A stretch of 64,000 bases of DNA from Peptoniphilus faecalis (GTDB taxonomy: Bacteria > Bacillota > Clostridia > Tissierellales > Peptoniphilaceae): assembly GCF_012976305.1 (NCBI RefSeq), contig NZ_JABDSR010000006.1, positions 97,541-161,540 of the forward strand, written 5' to 3'. Each line of letters begins with the position of its first letter. Position 1 is the first letter of the stretch. Below, piece by piece: positions 7,400 to 16,305 of this stretch. The notes beneath the pieces are model-generated. The model worked only from the letters and a program-made list of their open reading frames with translations, did no database searches and was not told the DNA's origin. The translations under genes were made by a program, and so were the position numbers.

Positions 7400-10099
7400 T
7401 TATTTATCTTTTTTAAATCTTACTTTCTTTTGGATTTCTCCTGCTAAAAGTGGTATTACTGCTGAGCCAAGTACTACTGCAATTTCTCTTGGTCCTAAAT
7501 CCATTAGTCCAAAGGCATCGTTTAACACTGGTACATAGATTACTACTAGCATCAATAAGAAAGAAAATACTGTTGCCATTACTAATTTTTTATTTGTAAA
7601 TACTCCAATTTCAAAAACAGTTTTGTCGATTGATCTTGCCGTATAGGATCTAAGAAGTTCACAAATTATTAGTGTGGAAAATGCCATCGTCCTTGCGTGG
7701 TGAAGTCCTTCACCCATTCCATACCATTTTAAGCCAATAAAATATGCAAGAAGCGTTGCAACTGTTATTGCAATCGATTGAATTGCGACTGTTATTTTTA
7801 TTTCTGTGTCGAGGATTGGTTCGTCAGGGTCGCGCGGTTTTTCCTTCATTATATCGGCTTCTCCCTTTTCAACTCCAAGAGCTAGAGCTGGGAAAGAGTC
7901 TGTTACAAGATTAAGCCAAAGAAGTTGAATTGGAATAAGTGGAACTGGCAAGTTCATCAAAATAGAAATCAAAACTATTAAAACTTCTCCCAAGTTACAC
8001 GAAAGTAAATATGCTACAAATTTTTTTATATTGGAATAAATAATTCTTCCTTCTTCAACTGCATTTACAATAGTTGCGAAATTGTCATCTGTCAAAATTA
8101 CTTCTGCTGTGTTTTTAGCGACATCTGTCCCCGTAATTCCCATTGCAATGCCAATATCTGCCTTTTTAATTGCTGGTGCGTCATTTACGCCATCACCTGT
8201 CATAGCTGTTATATGTCCATTTTCTTTCAATGCCGTTACTATTTGAACTTTATTTTCTGGAGAAACTCTCGTAAAGACAGATTTTTTCTTTACTATTTCT
8301 CGAAGTTCTGTTTCAGACATTTCATTTAATTCTCTGCCCATTATTGCTTCATCATCTGATTTTGCAATACCAAGGTCCTTGGCAATTGCAAGACCTGTTT
8401 CAAGATAATCGCCTGTTATCATAATTGGTCTTATGCCCGCACTTTTACATTCTTTTATTGCATCCTTAACTTCTGGCCTTGATGGGTCTATCATTCCAGT
8501 AAGTCCAACAAAGACCATATCCTTTTCAACAATTTCAGATGTGAGTTTACTTGGAAGGGTTTTGTGTTTTCTGTAAGCATAACCTAGACATCTTAGAGCT
8601 GACCTTGCAAATTCTGAATTTTTATCTAAAACTTCTTTTTTAAGTTTTTCGTCTAGTTCTACTTCTTTTCCACCAATTAAAATTTTACTACATCTATCTA
8701 AGACTACATCAGGTGCACCCTTTGTGAAAGATGCAATTTCGTCAAAAATTTTGTCGTGAAAAGTTGTCATCATTTTTCTATCAGAATCAAAGGGAATTTC
8801 CTCTAGCCTATCAAATTTTTTATAAAGATTTTCTAATCCATTTCCTGCTTTTTCTGCAAAAGTAAGAAGTGCACCTTCAGTTGGATCTCCTGTAATGGAA
8901 GCTTCGCCGTCCTTTACCTTTAATTTTGCATCATTAGTAAGAGCTGCAATTGATGATAAAATTTTTAAGTTTTCATCATCGTCTATTGTAATTACTTCTT
9001 CTTTTTTAGTTACATCTCCTTCTGGGACATAACCAGTTCCTGAAACATCATAAACATTTTCATCGGTAAAAACTTTTACAACTGTCATTTCATTTTGCGT
9101 TAGAGTGCCAGTTTTGTCGGAACAAATTACTGTTGTTGTTCCAAGAGTTTCAACTGCCAAAAGTTTTTTGACAATTGCATTTTTTTCTGCCATCTTGCCC
9201 ATACCAATTGAAAGTACAATTGTCACTATGGCAGGTAAGCCTTCAGGCACAGCTGCCACTGCAAGTGAAATTGCTGTCATAAACATGTCCAGTGGATCGT
9301 GTTTATATAAAAGTCCAACAGCCATTACAACTGCACAAATCACTATTACTAAAATTCCAAGAGTTTTTGAAAGCTTTGCAAGTTTTCTTTGTAGCGGAGT
9401 TTGTTCTTCTCCTACTGTTGCAATTGAAGTTGCAATCTTGCCAATCTCTGTATTGTGTCCAGTTTCAATAACTACTCCCATTCCCCTGCCATAAGTTACA
9501 ATAGTTGATGAGTAAGCTAAGTTTTCTCTATCACCAATTTCCATTTTGCCACTATATTCTGCGTCATAATGTTTTTCTACAGCAACGGATTCTCCCGTAA
9601 GTGATGATTCATCGATTTTTAAATTTGATGATTCAATTAGCCTTAAATCTGCTGGGACAATATCTCCTGTTTCAAGGACAATAATATCTCCTGGAACTAA
9701 TTTATTTGAATCAACTTCTTCATCTTCGCCATCTCTTATTACCTTTGCCTTTGGTGAAGACATCTTTTGTAGTGCTTCAATGGCTTCTTCTGCTTTTCCC
9801 TCTTGATAAATTGAAAGAAAGGCATTTACAATTACAATTGCAATGATAATTCCAGCATCAAGGGCTTCTCCTACAAAAACAGATACAATTGCTGCTGCAA
9901 TTAAAATAATTATCATTGGGTCTAGGATTTGCTCCTTTAGCTTTTCTCCAAAGGATTTTTTCTTTTCTGCCTCAAGTGCATTTTCTCCATACTCTTGCAA
10001 TCTGTTTTGAGCTTCTTCATGAGATAGTCCCTTCTCTTTTGTTGTCGAGAGATTTTTCAAGGTCTCATCTGGCGACTGATTATACCAATTTTTTTCCAT
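7400..10099 (-). CDS. P-type (P2A) cation ATPase, calcium/manganese exporting
   Basis: 899 aa, normal for PacL/SERCA-like bacterial pumps. Features: N-terminal cation ATPase domain (NWYNQSPDETLKNLS), actuator motif LTGESV (residues about 168-173), PEGLPA in helix M4, phosphorylation site CSDKTGTLTQNEM, nucleotide-binding FTKGAPD, hinge TGDGVNDAPAIKKADIG, and M5-M6 NLGEVLI...PVPLIPIQLLWLNLVTD with the N/D ligands of P2A pumps. About ten transmembrane helices. The family moves Ca2+ and in several bacteria Mn2+ outward. A yybP-ykoY leader directly upstream (10130-10235) points to Mn2+ as physiological signal, as for lactococcal YoaB. Confidence 0.92.
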   Translation of the reverse strand: MEKNWYNQSPDETLKNLSTTKEKGLSHEEAQNRLQEYGENALEAEKKKSFGEKLKEQILDPMIIILIAAAIVSVFVGEALDAGIIIAIVIVNAFLSIYQEGKAEEAIEALQKMSSPKAKVIRDGEDEEVDSNKLVPGDIIVLETGDIVPADLRLIESSNLKIDESSLTGESVAVEKHYDAEYSGKMEIGDRENLAYSSTIVTYGRGMGVVIETGHNTEIGKIATSIATVGEEQTPLQRKLAKLSKTLGILVIVICAVVMAVGLLYKHDPLDMFMTAISLAVAAVPEGLPAIVTIVLSIGMGKMAEKNAIVKKLLAVETLGTTTVICSDKTGTLTQNEMTVVKVFTDENVYDVSGTGYVPEGDVTKKEEVITIDDDENLKILSSIAALTNDAKLKVKDGEASITGDPTEGALLTFAEKAGNGLENLYKKFDRLEEIPFDSDRKMMTTFHDKIFDEIASFTKGAPDVVLDRCSKILIGGKEVELDEKLKKEVLDKNSEFARSALRCLGYAYRKHKTLPSKLTSEIVEKDMVFVGLTGMIDPSRPEVKDAIKECKSAGIRPIMITGDYLETGLAIAKDLGIAKSDDEAIMGRELNEMSETELREIVKKKSVFTRVSPENKVQIVTALKENGHITAMTGDGVNDAPAIKKADIGIAMGITGTDVAKNTAEVILTDDNFATIVNAVEEGRIIYSNIKKFVAYLLSCNLGEVLIVLISILMNLPVPLIPIQLLWLNLVTDSFPALALGVEKGEADIMKEKPRDPDEPILDTEIKITVAIQSIAITVATLLAYFIGLKWYGMGEGLHHARTMAFSTLIICELLRSYTARSIDKTVFEIGVFTNKKLVMATVFSFLLMLVVIYVPVLNDAFGLMDLGPREIAVVLGSAVIPLLAGEIQKKVRFKKDK

Positions 10100-10129
10100 A
10101 ATTCCTCCTTATAATTTCATATAAAATAA

Positions 10130-10235
10130 AAAAAGAGACCGATTGTTACATCGGTCTCACATACTTAATACTAAGCTTTCCAGCCGGGCAATGCCGTAAT
10201 GACGACTGAAAATTTAAAAGTTACTCCCCTAAGTG
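10130..10235 (-). ncRNA. yybP-ykoY (manganese) riboswitch with terminator
   Basis: Read on the minus strand the leader contains the conserved AGGGGAGTA start (about 10225-10231), TCGTCATTACGG and a CCCGGCTG segment, then a perfect terminator hairpin (GAGACCGAT/ATCGGTCTC, 10135-10158) followed by seven T. A promoter TTGTTT-17-TATAAT lies at 10241-10269. The class senses Mn2+ and commonly controls Mn2+ exporters. Identification is by recalled consensus, not by covariance search. Confidence 0.8.
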
Positions 10236-10240
10236 AATAA

Positions 10241-10269
10241 ATTATATCAAATTATTTTGCCTAAAACAA
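10241..10269 (-). promoter_or_regulatory. Promoter of the ATPase riboswitch transcript
   Basis: Minus strand -35 TTGTTT, 17-nt spacer, -10 TATAAT, with the predicted start a few bases before the conserved riboswitch 5' end. Confidence 0.55.
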
Positions 10270-10304
10270 TCTAAGTTAATATTACCCAAAAATATTCTCT
10301 TAAA

Positions 10305-11591
10305 TTATTTTTTTGGAACAATCTTTTCCTTTCCGCCCATATACATTTGAAGTGGTTTTGGAATTTTTACACTGCCATCTTCTTGTAAAAGATTTTCTAA
10401 GAAGGCAATTAACATTCTTGGCGGTGCAACAACTGTGTTGTTCAAAGTATGTGCAAGATATGTTCCATTTTTACCACGAAGTTTAATATTAAGTCTTCTT
10501 GCTTGTGCATCTCCAAGATTTGAACAAGATCCAACTTCAAAGTATTTATTTTGTCTTGGAGAGAAGGCTTCAACGTCAAGAGATTTTACCTTTAAATCTG
10601 CCAAGTCGCCAGAACAACATTCAAGAGTTCTTACAGGAATTTCTAATGAACGGAAGAAGTCCACTGTATTTTGCCATAATTTTACAAACCAATCCTTTGA
10701 ATCTTCGGGCTTGCAAATTACAACCATCTCTTGCTTTTCAAATTGGTGAATTCTATAAACTCCTCTTTCTTCTATTCCATGAGCTCCAACTTCTTTTCTA
10801 AAACATGGAGAATAAGAAGTTAATGCAAGGGGCATATCTTCTTCTGGAGTAATTGTATTAATAAATTTACCAATCATTGAGTGTTCTGATGTACCAATTA
10901 GATAAAGGTCTTCTCCTTCAATCTTATACATCATATTTTCCATTTCAGCAAAACTCATTACACCAGTAACAACATCTGAACGAATCATAAATGGTGGAAT
11001 GTGATATTCAAATCCACGATCAATCATAAAATCTCTTGCATAGGATAAAATTGCAGAGTGAAGTCTTGCAATATCGCCCTTTAAATAATAAAATCCTGCT
11101 CCTGATGTATTTCTAGCTGAATCTAAATCAATTCCATCAAAGGTTTCCATGATATCAACATGATAGGGTACTTCGTAATCCGGTATAACTGGTTCACCAA
11201 ATCTTTCGATTTCCACATTTTCACTGTCGTCTTTTCCTATTGGCACTGAATCATCAATCATTTGTGGAATAATTTGCATCCTTTTTTTAAGTTCTTCGCC
11301 AAGATCTCTTTCAGCTGCTTCTAATTCTGTGATTTCTTTATTTATTTCAGCAACTCTTTTTTTAGCTTCTTCGGCTTTATCCTTTTCACCCTTTTGTATA
11401 AAGCTTCCTATTTCTTTTGAAGTTTGATTTTTTTCTGCACGAAGATTGTCTCCCTTAGTTTTTGCTTCTCTAAGTTCTTCGTCGATTTTTATAACTTCAT
11501 CAACTAGTGGAAGTTTCTCATCTTGGAATTTCTTTTTGATGTTTTCCTTAACTGCTTCTGGGTTTTCTCTTACAAATTTAATGTCTAACAT
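10305..11591 (-). CDS. serS: Seryl-tRNA synthetase
   Basis: 428 aa, the standard bacterial length. N-terminal two-helix coiled-coil arm (residues about 27-110, rich in E/K) that binds the tRNA-Ser long arm, then the class II core: motif 2 CFRKEVGAHGIEERGVYRIHQFEKQE and motif 3 near NNTVVAPPRMLIAFLEN. The TSEHSM and ECCSGDLADLK stretches are typical of SerRS. Charges tRNA-Ser in the cytoplasm. Controlled by a Ser T-box leader immediately upstream (11608-11795). Confidence 0.97.
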   Translation of the reverse strand: MLDIKFVRENPEAVKENIKKKFQDEKLPLVDEVIKIDEELREAKTKGDNLRAEKNQTSKEIGSFIQKGEKDKAEEAKKRVAEINKEITELEAAERDLGEELKKRMQIIPQMIDDSVPIGKDDSENVEIERFGEPVIPDYEVPYHVDIMETFDGIDLDSARNTSGAGFYYLKGDIARLHSAILSYARDFMIDRGFEYHIPPFMIRSDVVTGVMSFAEMENMMYKIEGEDLYLIGTSEHSMIGKFINTITPEEDMPLALTSYSPCFRKEVGAHGIEERGVYRIHQFEKQEMVVICKPEDSKDWFVKLWQNTVDFFRSLEIPVRTLECCSGDLADLKVKSLDVEAFSPRQNKYFEVGSCSNLGDAQARRLNIKLRGKNGTYLAHTLNNTVVAPPRMLIAFLENLLQEDGSVKIPKPLQMYMGGKEKIVPKK

Positions 11592-11607
11592 AAATCCTCC
11601 CTTAAAA

Positions 11608-11795
11608 TAAAAAAAAGCCCCTCAATCCCTAAAGGGACGAGAGACCCGCGTTGCCACCCTAATTAACCAAATGGTTCACTTAAAAATTCATAGACTATGA
11701 GGTGGATTCACTTTAAATGTTTACAGATTTGCACCTACCACCTGCTCTCTAAAAAACTTTTTAAAATTACTATTCTCAATTATCGCCTTTTTTAG
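11608..11795 (-). ncRNA. T-box leader, serine-specific
   Basis: Minus strand shows the T-box core AGGGTGGCAACGCGGG (about 11645-11660), which pairs with the tRNA 3' end, followed by a terminator (GTCCCTTTAGGGATTGAGGGGC and T8). In the Stem I side the segment GTGAATCCACC offers TCC (minus strand of 11704-11706) as the specifier, followed by a purine as the family requires. TCC is a serine codon and the gene is serS. Uncharged tRNA-Ser is expected to allow readthrough. Confidence 0.9.
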
Positions 11796-11803
11796 TTTTT
11801 AAT

Positions 11804-11831
11804 ATTATACCACAAGGAAAAATAAGTTCAA
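11804..11831 (-). promoter_or_regulatory. serS promoter
   Basis: Minus strand -35 TTGAAC, 16-nt spacer, -10 TATAAT (11804-11809), just upstream of the T-box leader. Confidence 0.6.
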
Positions 11832-12065
11832 GTCTTTAGCGTGTAAAGTAAAGTCAACTAATTAAATAATACTATGTTAAAAGATTATTAATCAAAATAT
11901 TTCTTTGTAAATAAAAATAATCGTTGATATTTTGAACCTAGTTATAAATCCTAACATTTACAATATCATACAACCTTGTAAAATTAAATATTTAAAACAA
12001 CTAATTATCATAAAAGGTTATGGTAAAATTAAAACATTTCCATTGTCATATATTTAATTTTTAGT

Positions 12066-12188
12066 TCATCTATTGTTTTTTATATATTTTATTAAGGCAA
12101 TTATTGCCAATATTATAAGGACAAAAACTGCAACAAAAAATCCAAAACCTATTATTAAACTTATTATAGATTTAGACACACAAGCCAT
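12066..12188 (-). CDS. Single-span membrane miniprotein
   Basis: 40 codons starting MACVSKSIISLIIG, one long hydrophobic helix (about residues 8-33) and a basic tail ending KYIKNNR. A strong RBS (AAGGGGGAT) sits 5-6 nt before the ATG, which is the main argument that this is a gene. It lies alone in an otherwise empty 480-nt gap between the serS promoter and moxR, transcribed opposite to moxR. No family recognised. Confidence 0.5.
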   Translation of the reverse strand: MACVSKSIISLIIGFGFFVAVFVLIILAIIALIKYIKNNR

Positions 12189-12299
12189 AATAATCCCCCT
12201 TTTATTTTATTATATCATAGAATAATTTTTCAATTTCTTACAAATTATTATTTAAGATAAAATTTTTTCTTTTTGTTATAATATGCTAGAGGTGATGAA

Positions 12300-13211
12300 A
12301 TGAGAAAGTTTTTACTTTCACAAGGCGTTTCAGAAGATCTACTCAATGGAGTGGATGAATTTATAGAAAAACATGAATTAAATGAAGAATATAGATATAG
12401 AATTCCAAAAATTAAATATAAATATTATGGCAAAAAAACTTGGGAGAAGGCAATCGCAGCAATTTTATCTGGCGATAACATCCTTCTATCTGGACCAAAG
12501 GCAACGGGCAAAAATGTTTTAGCAGAAAATCTTGCCTATCTTTTTAAGAGACCTCTTTGGACGATTTCTCTAAACATTACATCAGACCCTTCAAGTCTTA
12601 TTGGTTCTGATACTTTTAAAAATAATGAAGTTATCCTAAAAAAAGGACCAGTCTACGAAGCCGCAGAACAAGGTGGCTTTGCAGTATTTGACGAAATAAA
12701 TATGGCAAAAAACGAAGCACTCTCTGTTGTGCATTCAACTCTTGATTACAGGAGAGTTATCGATGTTTCTGGTTATGGAAGACTAAACTTAAATGATGCA
12801 ACGAGATTTATAGCAACAATGAATTACGGTTACATTGGCACTCGTGATTTAAACGAAGCCTTGGTATCAAGGTTTTTGGTAATTGATATGCCAACAATAG
12901 CAGAAAGCGATTTGGAAAAATTATTTAAAGAAAATACAAATTTAAATAAAAATGCAATAAAAATTTTCACAAAATTATTTTTGGACTTGCAAGAGAAATC
13001 CCTTAACTCAGAAATTTCTTCAAAGGCAATTGATCTTCGCGGACTCCTTTCTAGCATTGAACTTATGAATAAAGGATTAGGCATTAGAGATTCCCTTGAA
13101 CTTGGAATTGTAGATAAAACCTTTGACTCCTACGAGAGAGAAATCGTTACAGATGTAATAGACACTCTCTTTATAAAAAATATTGAAAGAGCTGATTTAT
13201 TTGAAGGATAA
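12300..13211 (+). CDS. MoxR-type AAA+ ATPase
   Basis: 303 aa. Walker A is GPKATGKN (residues about 69-76) with Asn where Thr/Ser is usual; Walker B is GGFAVFDEIN; sensor 1 region FIATMNYGYIGTRDLNEALVSRF carries the Asn and the arginine finger area. MoxR ATPases act as chaperones that load cofactors onto or remodel partners together with a von Willebrand A protein, which is encoded by the next gene (overlap 11 nt). RBS AGAGGTGAT precedes the ATG. The client protein is unknown; no obvious substrate gene is adjacent. Confidence 0.85.
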   Translation: MRKFLLSQGVSEDLLNGVDEFIEKHELNEEYRYRIPKIKYKYYGKKTWEKAIAAILSGDNILLSGPKATGKNVLAENLAYLFKRPLWTISLNITSDPSSLIGSDTFKNNEVILKKGPVYEAAEQGGFAVFDEINMAKNEALSVVHSTLDYRRVIDVSGYGRLNLNDATRFIATMNYGYIGTRDLNEALVSRFLVIDMPTIAESDLEKLFKENTNLNKNAIKIFTKLFLDLQEKSLNSEISSKAIDLRGLLSSIELMNKGLGIRDSLELGIVDKTFDSYEREIVTDVIDTLFIKNIERADLFEG

Positions 13212-14916
13212 AAATAGACTAAAAAATATATTTTGGACTGTTTCAGATCTTTATAACTTCGATATTTTTAAATTCTCGCTAAAACCAGAGGACTCCTACG
13301 AAGCTGCAATCCTTGGCTATGCGTCGAAATATTTTTATTTTTATACAATTGATGACTTTTTCAAAAGATATATAAATAATTTAAACAATAAAAAAGATTT
13401 ATGGGAAATTTCAAAACTAATTATTGAAAATATTTTTTCACATGAAATGATTTTAGAAAGACCTGGCACTTTGGATTTCAAAAAATCTCACGATGAAGAA
13501 ATTTTAAAACACTTGAATAGACAAAAAATAATTTTAACAACAGAGTTAAAAATTGGATACATTAGAAAAGAAAGAGGAAAATTCCCAAAGGTTCAAAAAG
13601 TTTTAGAAGAAATGCTAGATGAAATTTATGCTTTTAAAAGCTTAGACACCTTCCAATATTTAGAATTTTTAAAATATTTATTTGAAAAGTATTTTCACAT
13701 TAATAAAAATCTTCCTCATGATATTGACGAAAGTTATGAGGACTTTAAAAGGGAAGCAAAGTCCAACTCCTCATCAAATAAAAATCGCCCTTACAATAGA
13801 AAAAAATTTGTAGACAACACTTTTCTAGAAAGATACAATATTGAATCTGCTGAATTTACTTTTTTTAACGATGATTACAGAGATATAAATGTAAAAGAAG
13901 ACAATTTTAAAAATAATTTTGGCGACCAAAATATTTACGAAGCACTAGAAAAACACTATGGCATAGAAAAAATAAAAAGGCATGTTGCCGATAAAATTGC
14001 TTCAAAAATCGCAACAGACATTCACAGTGATATTAAAATTTATTTTCCCAGTGGCGAATTTAAAAATAAAAATTCTTATTTTGCCAAAGAAGAAAAAAAT
14101 AATTATCTAGACAATTTAAAGTTTTACGAAGACAACAAAGTCCAAAATCAACGTGCAGCTCGTGAACTTTCAAGCATAATAAAAAATTCTCTACTGAGAG
14201 AATCTGAAGATGAAACAGTAAAATCAAAGGAAGGAAACATTATTGCCTCTGAAATTTGGAAGTCAAAGGCACTTAACGAGTATAAGATTTTTAGTAAAAT
14301 AAATCACAAGGATTCCAACGAAATTTTTGTCGACATCCTGCTTGACTCCTCTGCATCCCAAAACAAAAGAAAAGAAATTGTAGCAACAGAAAGCTACATT
14401 ATTGCAGAAGCTCTAACAAACTTGAATATTAAAACTAGAGTTTTTTCTTATAATAATTTTTACAATTACCTCGTCATAAAAAAATATAGAGATTACAATG
14501 ACCCTCAAACTAAAAACATGAACATCTTCAAGTATTCACCCAGTGGCTCTAACCGAGATGGCCTTGCAATAAAATTCATGCGACATTTAATTTCAAAAAA
14601 TTATGATTCAAGGAGATTTTTAATAATTTTAACTGATGGGCTTCCCTTTGATGAAATTGACATAGGAGTTGTGGGTACATCAAAAATTCCCGGCGAAAAT
14701 TATAAAGATGACGAAGCAGTCATGGACACATCAAAGGAAGTTCTCTTGACAAGATTAATGGGCATAAATACCTTTGGAGTATTCACTGGCGAAGAATCGG
14801 AGAGCTTAAACATCAAAAAAATTTATGGCAACGACTACGCTTATATTACTAATATCGCAAGATTTCATAAAGTCGTTGGCATATTTTTAAAAACTTACGC
14901 AAATAAAATAGAGTAG
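13201..14916 (+). CDS. VWA-domain protein, MoxR partner (CoxE/YehP-like)
   Basis: About 571 aa. Residues 1-330 are a lysine/asparagine-rich region without recognised domain; the last 200 hold a von Willebrand A fold with an intact MIDAS: DILLDSSASQ (DxSxS), SPSGSNRDG and ILTDGLPFDE. No signal peptide or membrane helix, so cytoplasmic. A TTG at 13201 with AAAGAG 9 nt upstream is taken as start; another in-frame TTG lies at 13183 without RBS. Overlap with the MoxR ATPase gene implies coupled synthesis. The pair is a typical MoxR-VWA chaperone unit. The gene ends inside a 20-bp inverted repeat. Confidence 0.82.
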   Translation: MKDKNRLKNIFWTVSDLYNFDIFKFSLKPEDSYEAAILGYASKYFYFYTIDDFFKRYINNLNNKKDLWEISKLIIENIFSHEMILERPGTLDFKKSHDEEILKHLNRQKIILTTELKIGYIRKERGKFPKVQKVLEEMLDEIYAFKSLDTFQYLEFLKYLFEKYFHINKNLPHDIDESYEDFKREAKSNSSSNKNRPYNRKKFVDNTFLERYNIESAEFTFFNDDYRDINVKEDNFKNNFGDQNIYEALEKHYGIEKIKRHVADKIASKIATDIHSDIKIYFPSGEFKNKNSYFAKEEKNNYLDNLKFYEDNKVQNQRAARELSSIIKNSLLRESEDETVKSKEGNIIASEIWKSKALNEYKIFSKINHKDSNEIFVDILLDSSASQNKRKEIVATESYIIAEALTNLNIKTRVFSYNNFYNYLVIKKYRDYNDPQTKNMNIFKYSPSGSNRDGLAIKFMRHLISKNYDSRRFLIILTDGLPFDEIDIGVVGTSKIPGENYKDDEAVMDTSKEVLLTRLMGINTFGVFTGEESESLNIKKIYGNDYAYITNIARFHKVVGIFLKTYANKIE

Positions 14917-14949
14917 GCTTCATAATGATGCCTACTCTATTTTATTTGC
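14899..14949. terminator. Perfect 20-bp inverted repeat, bidirectional terminator
   Basis: Arms 14899-14918 and 14930-14949 are perfectly complementary with an 11-nt loop. The GC part (GAGTAGGC) is next to the loop and each arm ends in an AT run that provides the T-tail for either strand. It contains the stop codon of the VWA gene and that of the small minus-strand ORF. Confidence 0.85.
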
Positions 14950-15090
14950 TATATTAAATCCTGCCATGACTAAAATTATTGAATAAATCAATTTTAATAG
15001 TAGACTCCCCTCTCTACCAATCCTAGAAAGTAAAATTGACATTAGTCCAAAGATAATTACATTTAAAATAATAACAAAAAATTTTTCCAT
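14932..15090 (-). CDS. Possible small membrane protein
   Basis: 52 codons (start MEKFFVIILNVIIFGLMS), with two hydrophobic segments split by a charged SRIGREG turn. It ends in the same NKIE residues as the VWA protein on the other strand, because both stops lie in the perfect inverted repeat. No clear RBS, and it sits between a terminator and the end of the aminotransferase gene, so it may be chance. Confidence 0.35.
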   Translation of the reverse strand: MEKFFVIILNVIIFGLMSILLSRIGREGSLLLKLIYSIILVMAGFNIANKIE

Positions 15091-15113
15091 TTTTCTATAT
15101 TGACAAAAACTTT

Positions 15114-16295
15114 CTACTTATTCATAAAATGTTTACAAGCTTTTTCTATCCTATCTAGACCTTCAACAATGTCTTCATAACTACTTGCATAGGAAAGTCT
15201 TACAAAGCCTTCTCCTGCTGTTCCAAATACATTACCTGGAACTAGTGCAACACATAATTCGTCAAGTAAATACTTGCAAAATTCTTCTGCACTAACTCCA
15301 ACTCCCTTGATGTTAATAAAAGCATAAAAAGCCCCGTCAGGATTATTTAAGCTAAGCCCATCTATTGAATTAACTTTTTCAACAATATAATCACGCCTTC
15401 TCTTGTATTCTTTCAACATTTTTTGTGCACCTTCTTGCCCTTCTTTTAGAGCAACGATACCTGCATGTTGCACAAAGGATGTTGCACAAGATGTATTGTG
15501 TTGGTGAATAATATTTAAAACTCTAATATATTCCTCTGGTGCTGCAATATATGCAAGACGAAAACCAGTCATAGAATATGTTTTTGAAAAACCATTAATA
15601 GTAATAGTTCTTTCTTTCATTTCATCAAAGGATGCTATAGAATAGTGCTTCTTAGTTCCGTAGACAATTTTTTCATAAATTTCATCAGAAATTACTAAAA
15701 TATCTTTCCTTTTTGCAAAATCAGCAAGATTTTCTAAAGTTTCCTTTGAAAGCATAGATCCAATTGGATTTGATGGCGTGATAATTACAATTGCCTTAGT
15801 TTTTTCTGTAACAAGTTCTTCTAACTCATCAAAATCAATTTGAAAATCATTTTCTTCTGACAAACTATATCTAACTGGCACTGCATTCATGATATGAGCC
15901 GTATTTACATAATTTGGCCAACATGGATTTGGAATTAGGATTTCGTCTCCTTCTTCTAAAATTAATGAATAAGTGTCAAAAATTGCTTCAGATGCACCTG
16001 CCGTTATTAGAATTTCCTTTGCAGAATAATCTAAATTATTATCCTCTCTTAATTTTTCAGCAACAGCTTCTCTCAGTGGCATAATTCCAAAATTTGAAGT
16101 ATAAAAAACATCTCCCCTTTCAATGCTTTTTATAGTTGCATCCTTTATAACCTTTGGAGTATCAAAATCAGGTCTGCCAACTTCAAAATGGTAGATCTTT
16201 TTTCCTTCTCTTTCCATTTCAAGAGTTTTTTCGTTAATTTTTCTAATTCCAGATGGCTCTACATTACTAAATTTACTACAAATAAAATCCCTCAT
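15114..16295 (-). CDS. Class I/II PLP-dependent aminotransferase
   Basis: 393 aa, fold-type I. Landmarks: FEVGRPDFDTP near the N-terminus, TAGASEAI, PNPCWPNY, SNPIGSM (Asn and Pro of the PLP site), VISDEIYEKIVY (Asp/Tyr) and INGFSKTYSMTGFRLAY with the Schiff-base Lys; GFVRLSYA carries the carboxylate-binding Arg. Aspartate/aromatic-type specificity is most likely but not decided by these motifs. It is 10 nt behind the threonine dehydratase gene, so the two are cotranscribed, suggesting joint amino-acid catabolism. Confidence 0.88.
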   Translation of the reverse strand: MRDFICSKFSNVEPSGIRKINEKTLEMEREGKKIYHFEVGRPDFDTPKVIKDATIKSIERGDVFYTSNFGIMPLREAVAEKLREDNNLDYSAKEILITAGASEAIFDTYSLILEEGDEILIPNPCWPNYVNTAHIMNAVPVRYSLSEENDFQIDFDELEELVTEKTKAIVIITPSNPIGSMLSKETLENLADFAKRKDILVISDEIYEKIVYGTKKHYSIASFDEMKERTITINGFSKTYSMTGFRLAYIAAPEEYIRVLNIIHQHNTSCATSFVQHAGIVALKEGQEGAQKMLKEYKRRRDYIVEKVNSIDGLSLNNPDGAFYAFINIKGVGVSAEEFCKYLLDELCVALVPGNVFGTAGEGFVRLSYASSYEDIVEGLDRIEKACKHFMNK

Positions 16296-16305
16296 AGCTT
16301 CCTCC

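Noticed and set aside
9105..9494. 129-codon plus-strand ORF inside the P-type ATPase gene
   Set aside because: Antisense shadow of conserved ATPase sequence with no RBS or family resemblance.
10435..10801. Two overlapping plus-strand ORFs opposite serS
   Set aside because: Antisense shadows of SerRS motifs.
11612..11790. Hairpin-rich region upstream of serS as possible repeat or CRISPR
   Set aside because: No repeated units; the T-box core and terminator explain the structure. No CRISPR array found anywhere.
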